From: Orychophragmus violaceus
Taxonomy: Eukaryota > Streptophyta > Magnoliopsida > Brassicales > Brassicaceae
DNA length: 64,000 bases
Reading direction: 5' to 3'
NCBI GenBank assembly: GCA_030180135.1
Contig: CM058230.1
Coordinates: 17,609,082-17,673,081 of the forward strand
Shown here: piece after piece, positions 45,808-56,700 of the stretch
How positions within the stretch are numbered: the stretch's first letter is position 1
How the letters are laid out: each line of letters begins with the position of its first letter
The notes under the pieces: generated by a model
Seen by the model: only the letters and a program-made list of their open reading frames with translations
Database searches by the model: none
Told to the model about the DNA's origin: nothing
Position numbers and translations under genes: made by a program

Positions 45808-45930
45808 ATCTAACGGCTGATGATTTTTTATTTCTATTTTATTTACGAAAGAAATGTTGTACTTATTTGGTTTTTATTTGTGTTTCTTGCAACTTTTAAA
45901 TGCAATAAAAAAATATGATCGGATGATATG
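45808..45930 (+). terminator. RNS3 3' UTR and poly(A) signal region
   Basis: 123 bp between the stop and the TRIM-like element. AATAAA is at 45904-45909, only about 20 bp from the insertion, so the cleavage site may lie at or inside the element. Confidence 0.55.
45926..45930. repeat. Target-site duplication, left copy (ATATG)
   Basis: ATATG is repeated at 47177-47181 after the right LTR. Confidence 0.85.
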
Positions 45931-46252
45931 TGAAAGCAGTTTTTAAAAAAGAAAGATTCTGACTTCATAAGTCTTATTGACATAAAATGCAATAGCTCAA
46001 AGAGCTTTATTGAAAAGGAAAAGAGAAAGAAATAAACTTTAGATTGCCTTCAAGAACAAAAGAGATTTAGATTTACTTCATAAAATGATTGAAAGAGATG
46101 TTGCTCACGGCAACCTTAGTTACAATGCTTAGATTCCTAACACTCATATTTATATAAAACTCTTGCAAGAAAACCCTAAACATATGGGTTTTTCTTTAAC
46201 ACTTCATTGATTGCTTGATCACTATTGGGCTTGGATAAGGCTTCTCCTAATA
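45931..46252 (-). repeat. 3' LTR of the TRIM-like element
   Basis: 322 bp, matching 46856-47176. A purine stretch, GCGAAGGAG on the minus strand, lies next to it as a possible primer tract. Confidence 0.85.
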
Positions 46253-46855
46253 CTCCTTCGCAAACTTGGAGGCGGGTGAACACAAAGCTGCCAAGTTTGA
46301 ATGCACATGGAGATGGTTTTGGCAGAAGCATGAATAATAGAGGCAAGATCGATGTGATGTAGACAGATTCTCTTTTCACCATGGAGAACATACAATAGTG
46401 TGTGAGAACTATTCAAGTCTATACTTGGAGAGTGTCGCATAGTTCCCTCAGAGGTTTCTTTTGAACTTGGAGAACTTAGTCGACCTTCCTCAGAGGTATA
46501 TTTGACATCTTTGTCTCACTAAGAGCAGGGGATTCTTTGACCCTCTTAACTCCCCTACTCAGTCTCATGAAGATGGAGAATTCGCTTCCCACAACTGAAA
46601 CTTTACTAGCTATATGCTTCATAACCATAGACCATCAATGATCTGAACTTCAAAAATCTTCTGTGTTAGTTGCTGTGTTAGTAACAGCAAGACGAAATGT
46701 TCTTACGTCTCTCAGCTTTCCATTCATCAACAACAACCCAACGTTTAACAAACTGCCACTTCTTCGTCCTTTCTCTGCGAATTAGGTTTGCATTTAGCGG
46801 CAGAAGACAAGAGCAGAAACCGTAATCATGGCGACCCAACCTGGCTCTGATATCA
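46253..46855 (-). other. TRIM internal region with PBS
   Basis: 603 bp. The minus strand reads TGATATCAGAGCCAGGTTGG at 46855-46836, a tRNA-Met-type site with A for G at position 3. Short open frames have no family resemblance. Confidence 0.7.
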
Positions 46856-47176
46856 TGAAATCAATTTATAAACAAGAAAGATTCTGACTTTATAAGTCTT
46901 ATTAACATAAAATGCAATAGCTCAAAGAGCTTTATTGAAAAGGAAAAGAGAAAGAAATAAACTTTAGATTTCCTTCAAGAACAAAAGAGATTTTGATTTA
47001 CTTCATAAAATGATTGAAATAGAGGTTGCTCACGGCAACCTTAGTTACAATGCTTAGATTCCTAACACTCATATTTATATAAAACTCTTGCAAGAAAACC
47101 CTAAACATATGGGCTTTTTTTAACACTTCATTGATTGCTTGATCACTATTGAGCTTGGATAAAGCTTCTCCTAATA
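46856..47176 (-). repeat. 5' LTR of the TRIM-like element
   Basis: 321 bp, directly next to the PBS and followed by the TSD ATATG (47177-47181). Confidence 0.85.
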
Positions 47177-47181
47177 ATATG

Positions 47182-47780
47182 ATACCCTTGTTTTTTTGTG
47201 TGTGCAAGATACCCTTGTTTTACTTGGTAAAAGAATGATAAAAGTTTTAGCAAAACAAAATAGAGATTTGGTCATTTAAATCATCAGTTTGAATCTTAAA
47301 CTTTTTTGTTAACTTTCAATTAAATCATAACTTTGGTTGATCTAATCAACTAGGGCATATCGTTAAGTTCCCTAACATAACCGTTAAACAGAGCTAAGCA
47401 TCTGTTAATGACTTTTTGTTTAGCTAAAATGACGCTGTTTTCTTTGGGTAAAAAAAAAACCTCAAATCGATTTCAATTTCCTAAATCCCCAAATCAAGTT
47501 CTCTCTTTCAAATCCTCGATTTCTCACTTTCTCTTTTGATCAATCGATAACCTCTCTTCGAAATTTCAAAAAAAGAGAGAAACACCTTCCACATAAGCTT
47601 ACATCACCTCGTTGGTCAAAATCTGGTGTTGGATCCGAAGCTCCAGTTTTATCATCAACGCCGACAGTACCATGAATTGTTCTCGGATTTGGAGAAAAAT
47701 CAAGACGGCGTGTTCCTCCACCACGACATCGTACTCCACCACGGCGTTGAGATTTATAAAATATTGAAGTATCATTAACT
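47182..47780 (+). other. Upstream part of the MULE or host spacer
   Basis: AT-rich, with a 17-bp direct repeat of gatacccttgtttt near 47181 and 47206 and a pyrimidine-rich stretch before the MULE coding remnant. No clear terminal inverted repeat could be found, so the left MULE end is unknown. Confidence 0.45.
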
Positions 47781-48721
47781 ATTGAAGCCGAGGATGAAGA
47801 ACATGGGCGTGAAATCGGTTATGATAGTGAAAGTGACTGCATTGTTGCCAGCGATGAAGACTGTGATGTGTTTAATGATGTTGGAGATGAAGAAGTAGCT
47901 GATGAGAACGAGGAAAACGATTTGGGTGTGGAAGAAGATGCTAATCTGAACTTAGAAGAGGATTTTTTCAGATGTTGTTAGATGTAATCAGGTTGAAGAC
48001 GATGATGATAATGGTGATGATATTTGGGAAGAGGAAAATATTTCAGATCTTGTGTCAGATGAATTGGAAGACGAAGGAGAAGAGAAAGACAAGAAACAAG
48101 ATGGAGAGCATAGAGGAAAAAAAATTAAAATGATGAAAATCCAGGGACGCTGCTCTGGGTAAAACTTTCAATTCTTCTGAAGATTTCAAGCTTGCGGTTC
48201 TAAGATATTCTCTGAAGATAAGGTACAATATCAAACTCTTTATGTCTCAGTCTAAGAGAGTTGGTACAAAATGTTGCTAGTGAGAAATGTCTGTGGAGAG
48301 TATACTGCATGTATGAGAAAAAGAACCATAAATTGAGAATCAATATATATGTGAATGAACATGTTTGTGTGAGAGACATGTATACAAGGATGCTGAAGTG
48401 ACCAACGATTGCATGGTTATTTGAGGAAAGGCTGAGATTTAATCTGATGTTTATCCAAGATGATATGGTTACTGAGGTCAAGAGGGAATACAATTTGGAA
48501 GCTACTCCAGATCAGTGTGGGAAGGTGAAGACAAAGGTTTTGAAGCAAAGGAAAGCTTCTCATGAATCCCACTTCAAGTTGATATTTTCAAGCAAAATGG
48601 TGGCTCAACATTTGAGATCGAAACCATTCCATGGTCATTTATTGGAAGCAAACAAAGGTTTTACCACCTTTTTTGTTTTAAATCCCATAGAGAGTCTTGG
48701 AAAAAAAACATACAGACCTAC
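47781..48721 (+). pseudogene. MULE (MuDR-type) transposase, N-terminal part
   Basis: It starts in an acidic region (EAEDEEHGREIGYDSESDC...) that ends in a stop near 47978. The MuDR-family DNA-binding block follows in several frames: FNSSEDFKLAVLRYSLKI, WRVYCMYEKKNHKLRINIYV, CVRDMYTRMLK, IAWLFEERLRFN and YNLEATPDQCGKVKTKVLK. At 48721 the gene is interrupted by element F, and it resumes at 54383. It carries frameshifts and stops throughout. In an active MULE this part binds the terminal repeats. Confidence 0.8.
48717..48721. repeat. Target-site duplication, left copy (CCTAC)
   Basis: CCTAC is repeated at 54383-54387; removing one copy restores the MULE text across the site. Confidence 0.9.
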
Positions 48722-50278
48722 TGATATACTTGTATTTTCATGCATTTAGGCTATTGTTAGGATCATGTTTTACTTCTTTTTAGTTTCCTTTAGCTTCATT
48801 TCTTTGGTCATTGGTGTGTTTAGAGTATAGGATCATCTAGAGCTAGGTTTAGGCATTCTAGGCTTGCATTTGGAGTGTTTCTTATGTTTTGTAGGTTCTT
48901 GGAGTTTCTAAGGATGTTTGGAAGAGTTTGGAGGCCAAAAAAGTGATTGCAAGTGAAATGGTGATGAAGGACCAAACCGATGAGCTTGAAAGATTGAGTC
49001 ATATGAAGATATTACGTTGACTTTTAACTCTGGGATTCTAAATACAAATCATGGGAAATTGAGTTAGCTTTCTAATGGAGGTGGTGTGAAGTCATTCGGA
49101 GCTATATGTAAAGAGTTATGCCTGATTTACTGGATGCATCTCAACACAGTTTGCATATCGGGTTGCATATCGACCTGGCAACCCGATACAGCCTCTCGGA
49201 TTAAATTTTGTGCATCCATATCGGGTGGCGTATCGGGTGGCCAGGCCGATACGACCCTTCCCAGAAAAAATCGGAGAGTTCATACCGAGTTTCGTATCGG
49301 GTGGCCAGGCCGATACGCGTCCCAGAAATTGCCTTGGATCTGGGTCAACACCCGGTTTGTTCCGGGTTGACCCGGCTCGCACCCTATTGACTATTTAAGC
49401 CAAAAACCTATTTTTATTGCATCTTAAGCTTTATTTTATGTTCTAAACACTTTGGAAGAACAAGTTTGGATTTCTTTGATTAATCTAGTACTTCTTTTGT
49501 GATTCCTTCATCAAATCTCTCAATCCATCATTAATCTCCGATGATCAACTCTATTTCTATGAGTTTAGTTGATCTAATGATGATTAGTGAGTAGTTCTTC
49601 ATAGGGCTTATGGGTTAGGTAGGATTAGGTTGATTAGGGGTGATCAATAGATTTCTAATGCTTGATTGTTTAAAACCTCGTTTATCAAAGTGTGCTTAGT
49701 GCCTAATTAGCCTTGATCACGTTGATTAGGATGTTTAGGATTTCTTGCCCACCATGTGTTCGATGAAATTCCAGTTTCTAGCTTTGATAGAACTTTCACA
49801 TTCTAGCACATAAAAATGTATGTTTAGAGTGATTGTTGGCGGTTTGGAACTTGTTTGATTGCTTGCTTGATTTTAATTCACAAATGATAGCTTGTTATTG
49901 AATTAGGATTAAGTAAAGAGATTAGTATTAAGAGATTAAACTATTCAACTTGTTGTGTTCCTTGCTAGGAGGTTAGCTTCTTTGAAGTTCGAATTAGGAT
50001 CCTTGATCATCCCGAGTCACCTGTACGTTGACCTTAACCTTTAGGCCTTATCTTTGTCATTGATTGAATTCACTTGTTTATTTTCTTTTTTGTCTACTTC
50101 TATTTGAATTGTTTTCGTTAGGACGGTTAGAACAAAAACTAAATTGTTTGATTTGACTCTGGAGGTTTAGTACTTGCTTATTGGTTTTATCCATCCCAAA
50201 AAGGTTCGATACCTCAAAGCTACATCGATAAGCTTGAGGAATTGGTACCTCAAAGGATTGCGAAAATCCCAGTTATCA
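48722..50278 (+). repeat. 5' LTR of element F
   Basis: 1,557 bp. About 430-600 bp in are inverted-repeat units with arms GTATCGG and CCGATAC around a GC-rich loop, at 49230-49252 and 49293-49317, plus a weaker related unit at 49154-49189. Confidence 0.92.
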
Positions 50279-50281
50279 ATT

Positions 50282-50299
50282 TGGCGCCGTTGCCGGGGA
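50282..50299 (+). other. Primer-binding site, Athila/Tat type, element F
   Basis: TGGCGCCGTTGCCGGGGA, three bases after the LTR end; identical to the site of the Athila-like elements. Confidence 0.88.
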
Positions 50300-50385
50300 T
50301 CTTGGATAGATCAATTCGATTTCTAATCCTATTTAGTTCAAGTCTTTGTTACTAAATTTTCTCCTTCTTCTAGCTTTGATGTCAG

Positions 50386-50979
50386 GTGCAAGTATTTGAG
50401 CCAACACATGAGGAGAACACTCACGTCCAAGATGACTTCTTGAAAGAAGCTGAAGAGACTATTAAGGAATTTGAATTGCTTCTTGGTTGTATAGTTGGTG
50501 AAGACCTTGTAGTGCGGTATGAAGATGATGATGATGAAGGGACAATCATGGGTCACTCAACCAATATCAACAATGAGGAAGTAGGAGAAGTTGTGAGAGA
50601 TGAGGAGGAGCCTTATGAAGATGGGTTGGTTGTTGAGTGCAAGAACATCAAGGAAGAGAGCATAGAAGATGAGCCCTCAATCATGAAAGAAGAGCCAAAG
50701 CAACCAATTCACAAGAAAGAGCCAATTGGAGGAAATCTTATAGAGAAGCAAGATGACCTCAAGGAAGAAGCCTTCAAGGAGGATGAAGAATATGGATCTC
50801 CAATGGCTCAACCCCCTCACAAGCTTCTTGGTATAGTCTCTACCACACCATTGAGCTCTCATGATCCAAGGAAGATCCCTTTTGAGGAGATAAGGCTGAA
50901 GGAGTTTAGGGTATGGTTCTACGATGAGTATGATCCCGGTGATACAAACTCATGCCACATCGCTAACCAAAAAGAGTGA
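50386..50979 (+). CDS. Acidic protein of unknown function in element F
   Basis: An open frame of about 197 codons ending in TGA at 50977-50979. It follows directly on ATGTCAG, which looks like a 3' splice site; there is a stop just upstream and no ATG near the front, so translation probably starts on a spliced leader or at a non-ATG codon. The product is very rich in Glu/Asp/Lys (EENTHVQDDFLKEAEETIKE, RYEDDDDEG, NIKEESIEDEPSIMKEEP) and ends RVWFYDEYDPGD. There is no zinc knuckle, gag core or transposase motif. The open frame in an otherwise non-coding element suggests it is real. I do not recognise a family and assign no function. Confidence 0.55.
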   Translation: MQVFEPTHEENTHVQDDFLKEAEETIKEFELLLGCIVGEDLVVRYEDDDDEGTIMGHSTNINNEEVGEVVRDEEEPYEDGLVVECKNIKEESIEDEPSIMKEEPKQPIHKKEPIGGNLIEKQDDLKEEAFKEDEEYGSPMAQPPHKLLGIVSTTPLSSHDPRKIPFEEIRLKEFRVWFYDEYDPGDTNSCHIANQKE

Positions 50980-51163
50980 AGGGATAGTCAAGCTAAGTGA
51001 CTCAAAACAAGCTCACTTGGGAGGAATTCCCATGTCTATCCTTTTGGGGAGCTTTGGGGTAAATGCAAAGAAGAAGAGAACGAGTTTTGGGATTGAGCCC
51101 TACTCTTCATCAAACCCAACATACTCCATGGGGGAATCATCACCCCCATCATACCACAACTAG
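50924..51163 (+). CDS. Second short frame of element F, possible continuation
   Basis: About 79 codons in another frame, overlapping the end of the acidic frame by 56 bp and ending at 51163. The text after the overlap (GGIPMSILLGSFGVNAKKKRT) is well-formed, so it may be the true C-terminus reached by a frameshift, or a second product. Family unknown. Confidence 0.35.
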   Translation: MSMIPVIQTHATSLTKKSEGIVKLSDSKQAHLGGIPMSILLGSFGVNAKKKRTSFGIEPYSSSNPTYSMGESSPPSYHN

Positions 51164-52825
51164 CCAAGTAACACTCCATCCTTGTACATATTTAGTTTAT
51201 TTTTTTTGTTTGCATTTTTGTGTGTTTTCGGTCTCTTTTCCTTTCCTAGATCACACAAGGGACTGTGTGATTTAAGTTTGGGGGAGAGACCAGTTGCTAA
51301 TCATGTTTCTTTTGATCTTATTTTTCTTTTCTATCACTTGAGTCTCATGCATTTCATTTATGGCATAGAAAAAACCAAACAAATTGAAAATGTTCAAAAA
51401 AAAGTTTCAAAAAGAAAGCATATAGTTGCACTTGCATCGTAGGATCGAGTCTAGTTGCATCATATAGGACGCATGCATATGGAGCAATGATTGAACTTCC
51501 TTGTAAGACTGATTGAGTGATGACTTGTTCTTTATGCTAGTTGTTTGAGCTAGTTGATTGTACTAAGATTGCAATTCAAGAAAGGCTAGAAAGTTAAGAC
51601 GAACCATGCTCGGATTGCTTGCTTTGAAACTTGGTTTGAAACTGAAATAGGCTTTGAATTGACACTAGCTCTACCTAAGTGAGAACTTTAATGATGACAT
51701 CTAATTATCGTGCTCATGCTTTGTGTGTTAAACTCATGGATACTCTGAAAATATTCAAGCATTCTTATCCCTTTTACCACTCTCGCTTGCTTGAATAGAC
51801 TCCATACCTTTCACCACCATTCTTTCAAACCATAAACACTCTTGGTGAGAGGTAGGCCTATTTTTTGAATGAGCTAGGTAAAAAGTGTTGAATATGAGGC
51901 AACTAGGGGAAATTTCCATATAGTGCAGGCTCAACACCTTTAGCTTTGCAATAGGCTAGAATCCAAGTTTAGGGGAGAAATTGGGAATGGAAGAAGAGAG
52001 TAAAGAAAGGGAAGAATGAAAGGGATTTTGGTTAGGATCTTATGTTTGTTGTCAAAGTGTTTTAAAAGAAGAAAAGCTCTTATGTGTTTAAAGAAATGAA
52101 AAGTGTCTCATATTTTGAAATGAAAAGAAGCCAAAGGCTCAACTCAAAGAAAGAAAAGAGTCCATTGCTAAAGAAATACTTGAGCTAAGTTAAAAAGAAA
52201 AGATTTGCCACTGTTTTGAAAAGTCTTTATTGATCCTTGGGGAGTTTGATTGGAAAGTGTCTGACTGAGAAAAGGGGATGAGGCAAAAAAAAAAAAAATA
52301 GCTTTGATCAAGGGTAATATCCATTTAGGTGGGCTAGATTAGGAGAAGAAGTAATTGGGGCATGGATAGATGGAAATCAACCTAGTATGCACCAATTGCC
52401 TCTAACTCTTAGCATTTTACTATAGCTCATTCACTTCTTTATGAGATAACCTTCATGCTTTTGGAATAAACCCCTCTTTTGATTGAGATCACTTTAATCT
52501 CAAAACCTTGTCCCTTTGCCAAATGAGTTTGATCACCTTGCATTGAGTAAGATCCACTTGAAAACCTAATGAATGTTAAAGAGCTAGTTGATAGGAATGC
52601 TTGTCTAGGTTGAGAATTGAGCTAAGAGTTTTGTCTTGACGAGCATGGCTAAATTTTTGGAGTAAGCCTAACTTGGTTGCATCTTGGTGACGTTGACTCG
52701 AATTGGAACTTGTTGATCTCAGTTTTGTCTTTGGATATGAGCTCCCGCCTTCAAACCTTTCTCCCAACTTGCTTTGATAGTCTTATGCTTGCTTGTGGAC
52801 AAGCAAGGTTTAAGTTTGGGGGAAT
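51164..52825 (+). other. Non-coding 3' internal region of element F
   Basis: 1.66 kb without a gene. A polypurine-like TAAGTTTGGGGGAGAG lies at 51273-51288, far ahead of the real tract. A region of poly-A-rich and GAAAAG-rich sequence follows. At the end are the hairpin GCTTGTGGACAAGC (52791-52804) and the polypurine tract TAAGTTTGGGGGAAT (52811-52825). Confidence 0.65.
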
Positions 52826-54382
52826 TGATATACTTGTATTTTCATGCATTTAGGCTATTGTTAGGATCATGTTTTACTTCTTTTTAGTTTCCTTTAGCTT
52901 CATTTCTTTGGTCATTGGTGTGTTTAGAGTATAGGATCATCTAGAGCTAGGTTTAGGCATTTTAGGCTTGCATTTGGAGTGTTTCTTATGTTTTTTAGGT
53001 TCTTGGAGTTGCTAAGGATGTTTGTAAGAGTTTGGAGGCCAAAGGAGTGATTGCAAGTGAAATGGTGATGAAGGACCAAACCGATGAGCTTGAAAGATTG
53101 AGTCATATGAAGATATTACGTTGACTTTTAGCTCTGGGATTCTAAATACAAATCATGGGAAATTGAGTTAGCTTTCTAATGGAGGTGGTGTGAAGTTATT
53201 CGGAGCTATATGTAAAGAGTTATGCCTGATTTACTGGATGCATCTCAACACAGTCTGCATATCGGGTTACATATCGACCTGGAAACCCGATACATCCTCT
53301 CGGATTAAATTTTGTGCATCCATATCGGGTGGCGTATCGGGTGGCCAGGCCGATACGAACCTTCCCAGAAAAAATCCGAGAGTTCATACCGGGTTGCGTA
53401 TCGGGTGGCCAGGCCGATACGCGTCCCAGAAATTGCCTTGGATCCGGGTCAACACCCGGTTTGTTCCGGGTTGACCCGGCTCGCACCCTATTGACTATTT
53501 AAGCCAAAAACCTATTTTTTATTGCATCTTAAGCTTTATTTTATGTTCTAAACACTTTGGAAGAACAAGTTTGGATTTCTTTGATTAATCTAGTACTTCT
53601 TTTGTGATTCCTTCATCAAATCTCTCAATCCATCATTAATCTCCGATGATCAACTCTATTTCTATGAGTTTACTTGATCTAATGATGATTAGTGAGTAGT
53701 TCTTCATAGGGCTTATGGGTTAGGTAGGATTAGGTTGATTAGGGGTGATCAATAGATTTCTAATGCTTGATTGTTTAAAACCTCGTTTATCAAAGTGTGC
53801 TTAGTGCCTAATTAGCCTTGATCACGTTGATTAGGATGTTTAGGATTTCTTGCCCACCATGTGTTCGATGAAATTCCAGTTTCTAGCTTTGATAGAACTT
53901 TCACATTCTAGCACATGAAAATGTATGTTTAGAGTGATTGTTGGCGGTTTGGAACTTGTTTGATTGCTTGCTTGATTTTAATTCACAAATGAGAGTTTGT
54001 TATTGAATTAGGATTAAGTAAAGAGATTAGTATTAAGAGATTAAACTATTCAACTTGTTGTGTTCCTTGCTAGGAGGTTAGCTTCTTTGAAGTTCGAATT
54101 AGGATCCTTGATCATCCCGAGTCACCTGTCTGTTGACCTTAACATTTTGGCCTTATCTTTGTCATTGATTGAATTCATTTGTTTATTTTCTTTTTTGTCT
54201 ACTTCTATTTGAATTGTTTTCGTTAGGACGGTTAGAACAAAAACTAAATTGTTTGATTTGACTCTGGAGGTTTAGTACTTGCTTATTGGTTTTATCCATC
54301 CCAAAAAGTTTCGATACCTCAAAGCTACATCGATAAGCTTGAGGAATTGGTACCTCAAAGGATTGCAAAATCATTGTTATCA
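52826..54382 (+). repeat. 3' LTR of element F
   Basis: 1,557 bp, the same length as the 5' LTR, with scattered substitutions. The paired inverted-repeat units are kept at 53334-53356 and 53397-53421. Followed by the TSD CCTAC. Confidence 0.92.
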
Positions 54383-55341
54383 CCTACCATAGGATTATAT
54401 GGAGCCTTTATAAAGTGGGGGATTAAAAGTCATCTTTTAGCTGTAGTTGGAAGAGATGGTGACAATAGGATAGTTCATATTGCTTGGAAAGTTGTTGAAA
54501 TTGAGAATGACACTAACTGGGATTGATTTGTTAGACGTCTATCTACATGTTTGTTCCCCAATTATAGTAGTAATGTAGCTATCATATCTAATAAACAAAA
54601 GGTTAGTTTGTTTACAATTTTTTCCGTTTTATTTCTCTTTAGTTTAGCACTTAATTGATTGCCATGAATGTTTTTTCATGCAAGGTCTTGTAAAGACTGT
54701 TCATGTGATCCTCCCACAAGCAGAACATCGAAAGTGTGCAAGATACATAAGGATAATTAGAAGAGAGAAAATTATGACCTTGAATTGCAACAATTGTTTT
54801 GGAAGGTAGCATGCATATACACCACCAGAGAGTATGAGAACCACTTGAAAGCATTATATCAGTACAATTCGCAAGCTCATGCAACATTGATGAAGATTGA
54901 TCCGCCTACATGATCTAGAGCTTTCTTACGGGTTAAAAGTTTCTGCAATGACAACCTCAACAACCTTAGTGAATCATTTAACAGAACAATCTGAGAAGCT
55001 AGGAAGAAGCCTTTACTTGATTTCCTTGAAGATATCATGAGACAATGTATGTTTCGGAATGCAAAGAGATACCTCATAGATGACAAATTGAAGAAAAGGT
55101 TTACAAAGAGAGCTCATGTTGAGATTGAGAAAATGATTAGTGGGGAACACCACTGCAAAATATACATGGCCATGAACAATATGTATGAGGTAATGCTTCA
55201 TGGTGTTAGTTACACGGTTGACATGAATGAGAGAACTTGTGGTTGTATGAAATGGCACATGGTTGGAATCCTTTTGTGTGCATGCTGCAAGTGTTATACT
55301 AGGGAAAACAGAAAATTCTGAATATTATGTTTATGAATTCT
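54383..55341 (+). pseudogene. MULE transposase, catalytic and SWIM part
   Basis: It continues the MULE gene of 47781-48721. The DDE domain begins RPTIGLYGAFIKWGIKSHLLAVVGRDGDNRIV; the first catalytic Asp (normally in a V-D-G-A-F context) is Tyr, codon 54398-54400. The second Asp, in the S-D-K-Q-K context, is Asn, codon 54590-54592. The Glu region NLSESFN is kept. A TGG-to-TGA stop lies near 54524. The end resembles a SWIM zinc finger (CGCMKWHMVGILLCACC), altered from the usual CxC...CxH. LARD2 interrupts it at 55342, so the rest lies outside. Such an enzyme would be inactive. Confidence 0.85.
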
Positions 55342-56094
55342 TATAATACCCTGTCTCACAAAATTGGTCGACGGGCAATCAGAAAGTCAACAGGGGCATT
55401 TTTCGTAATTTCTAAGAGACGAAGGGCATTTTGGTAATTTTACCAATATGCGAGCCGAAAGCTAATACACGCCAAATGTTATTCTTTTAAATAAAGAAAA
55501 CATTTAGAAGACCAAGAATGGTGGAAATGGACCATAGATGAGTTTTTCGGACTATCGGAAAAAGAAACCGATAAAACCGACAAAACTTGTAAAATTCACA
55601 ACGCAAGCTACTGTTGTCCGTTTGAGGTGATTAAAATTGATAAATTCATCTAAGAGCATCTAGAATCTGAATATGGGGCTTGGTGAATTTATAAAAGCAT
55701 CTAAAGAGTTTTTAAAATATTAAACGCAAAACCAGCAAAACTGAAGCATCAGAAAGAATCGGGAATATGAACTTCTACAGAATGTTTGGGGCAATCTAAT
55801 TGATCAGAAAACACTTCTTAGTGATGGAACTTACCAATTGACAACGTGGTTGGTTCTTATTGGAAAATTCTGATTCAACTAATATTCTAGAAGGTGATCA
55901 AGGAGTTGCCACCTAAGGACCCATGTGTTACAAGCATGAAGGATTCATTGAATTTTAGAGAGGCATGTGGATGTGGACGTGGCTGAAGAGGAGAGAAAGA
56001 GAGTGACACTTTTCACCAAGATCTTCACTTGGTTTTCCTATATAAAGAGCCTTTGCTCTTCTCATTTCATTCATCAAACACAAAAACAACAAAG

Positions 56095-56700
56095 AGAAGA
56101 AGAAGAAGAAGAAGAGAAGAAGAAGAAGAAGAAGAAGAAGAAGAAGAAGAAGAAGAAGAAGAAGAAGAAGAAGAAGAAGAAGAAGAAGAAGAAGAAGAAG
56201 AAGAAGAAGAAGAAGAAGAAGAAGAGAGAGAGAGGCATGAAGAGAGAGAGAGAAGAGATGAAGCTTGAGGAAGAAGAAGAAGAAGAAGAGAGAGAGAGGC
56301 GTGAAGAAGAAGAAGAAGAGAGAGAGAGAGGCATGAAGAGAGAGAGAGAAGAGATGAAGCTTGAAGAAGCTTGAAGAAGAGAGAGAAGATGAAGCCTGGA
56401 GAAGAAGAGGGAGAGAAGATGAAGCATGAGAGAAGAAGAAGAGAGAGAGGTGGAGGAGAAGATGAAGCATGAGAAAAGAAGAAGAGAGAGAGATGGAGGA
56501 GAACCGGAGGAGAGAGAAAGAACCAGAGGAGAGAGAGAGAACCAAAGGAGAGAGAGAGAAGATGAAGCTTGAAGGAGAGAAAGAAGATGAAGCTTGAAGG
56601 AGAAGGGGAGAGAGAGAGAGAACCAGAGGAGAAAGAGAATCATAAGAGGAGAGAGAGCCAGAGGAGAGAGAGAACCGGATGAGAGAGAAAAAGAGGAGAG
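56095..56700. repeat. GAA microsatellite and GA-rich tract in LARD2 5' LTR
   Basis: A nearly pure GAA run (about 56116-56222) is followed by about 470 bp of GAGA/GAAGATGAAGC-type sequence. The 3' LTR has the same tract, but with pure GA runs. Confidence 0.85.

Larger units (their letters stand above)
45931..47176 (-). mobile_element. TRIM-like miniature LTR retrotransposon
   Basis: 1,246 bp: LTRs at 45931-46252 (322 bp) and 46856-47176 (321 bp), about 95% alike, a 603-bp internal region without a recognisable gene, and a PBS at 46844-46855. The minus-strand LTR begins TATTAGGAG and ends TTTCA; both copies have TA where TG is expected, but the ATATG duplication supports these limits. The small size and lack of coding DNA fit the TRIM class; a deletion derivative of a copia element is the alternative. 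Confidence 0.85.
48722..54382 (+). mobile_element. Element F: non-autonomous gypsy-type LTR retrotransposon
   Basis: 5,661 bp with two 1,557-bp LTRs (TGATATACTTG...TTATCA), an Athila/Tat-type PBS, one acidic open frame, about 1.7 kb of non-coding DNA and a hairpin plus polypurine tract before the 3' LTR. The TSD is CCTAC. LTRs are about 98% alike by eye. Neither a gag core nor any pol domain was found, so it must depend on other elements. PBS and PPT place it with the Athila/Tat group. Confidence 0.9.

Noticed and set aside
46176..46440. Two 70-codon frames in the TRIM as a gene
   Set aside because: They cross the LTR boundary, overlap in different frames and resemble nothing I know.
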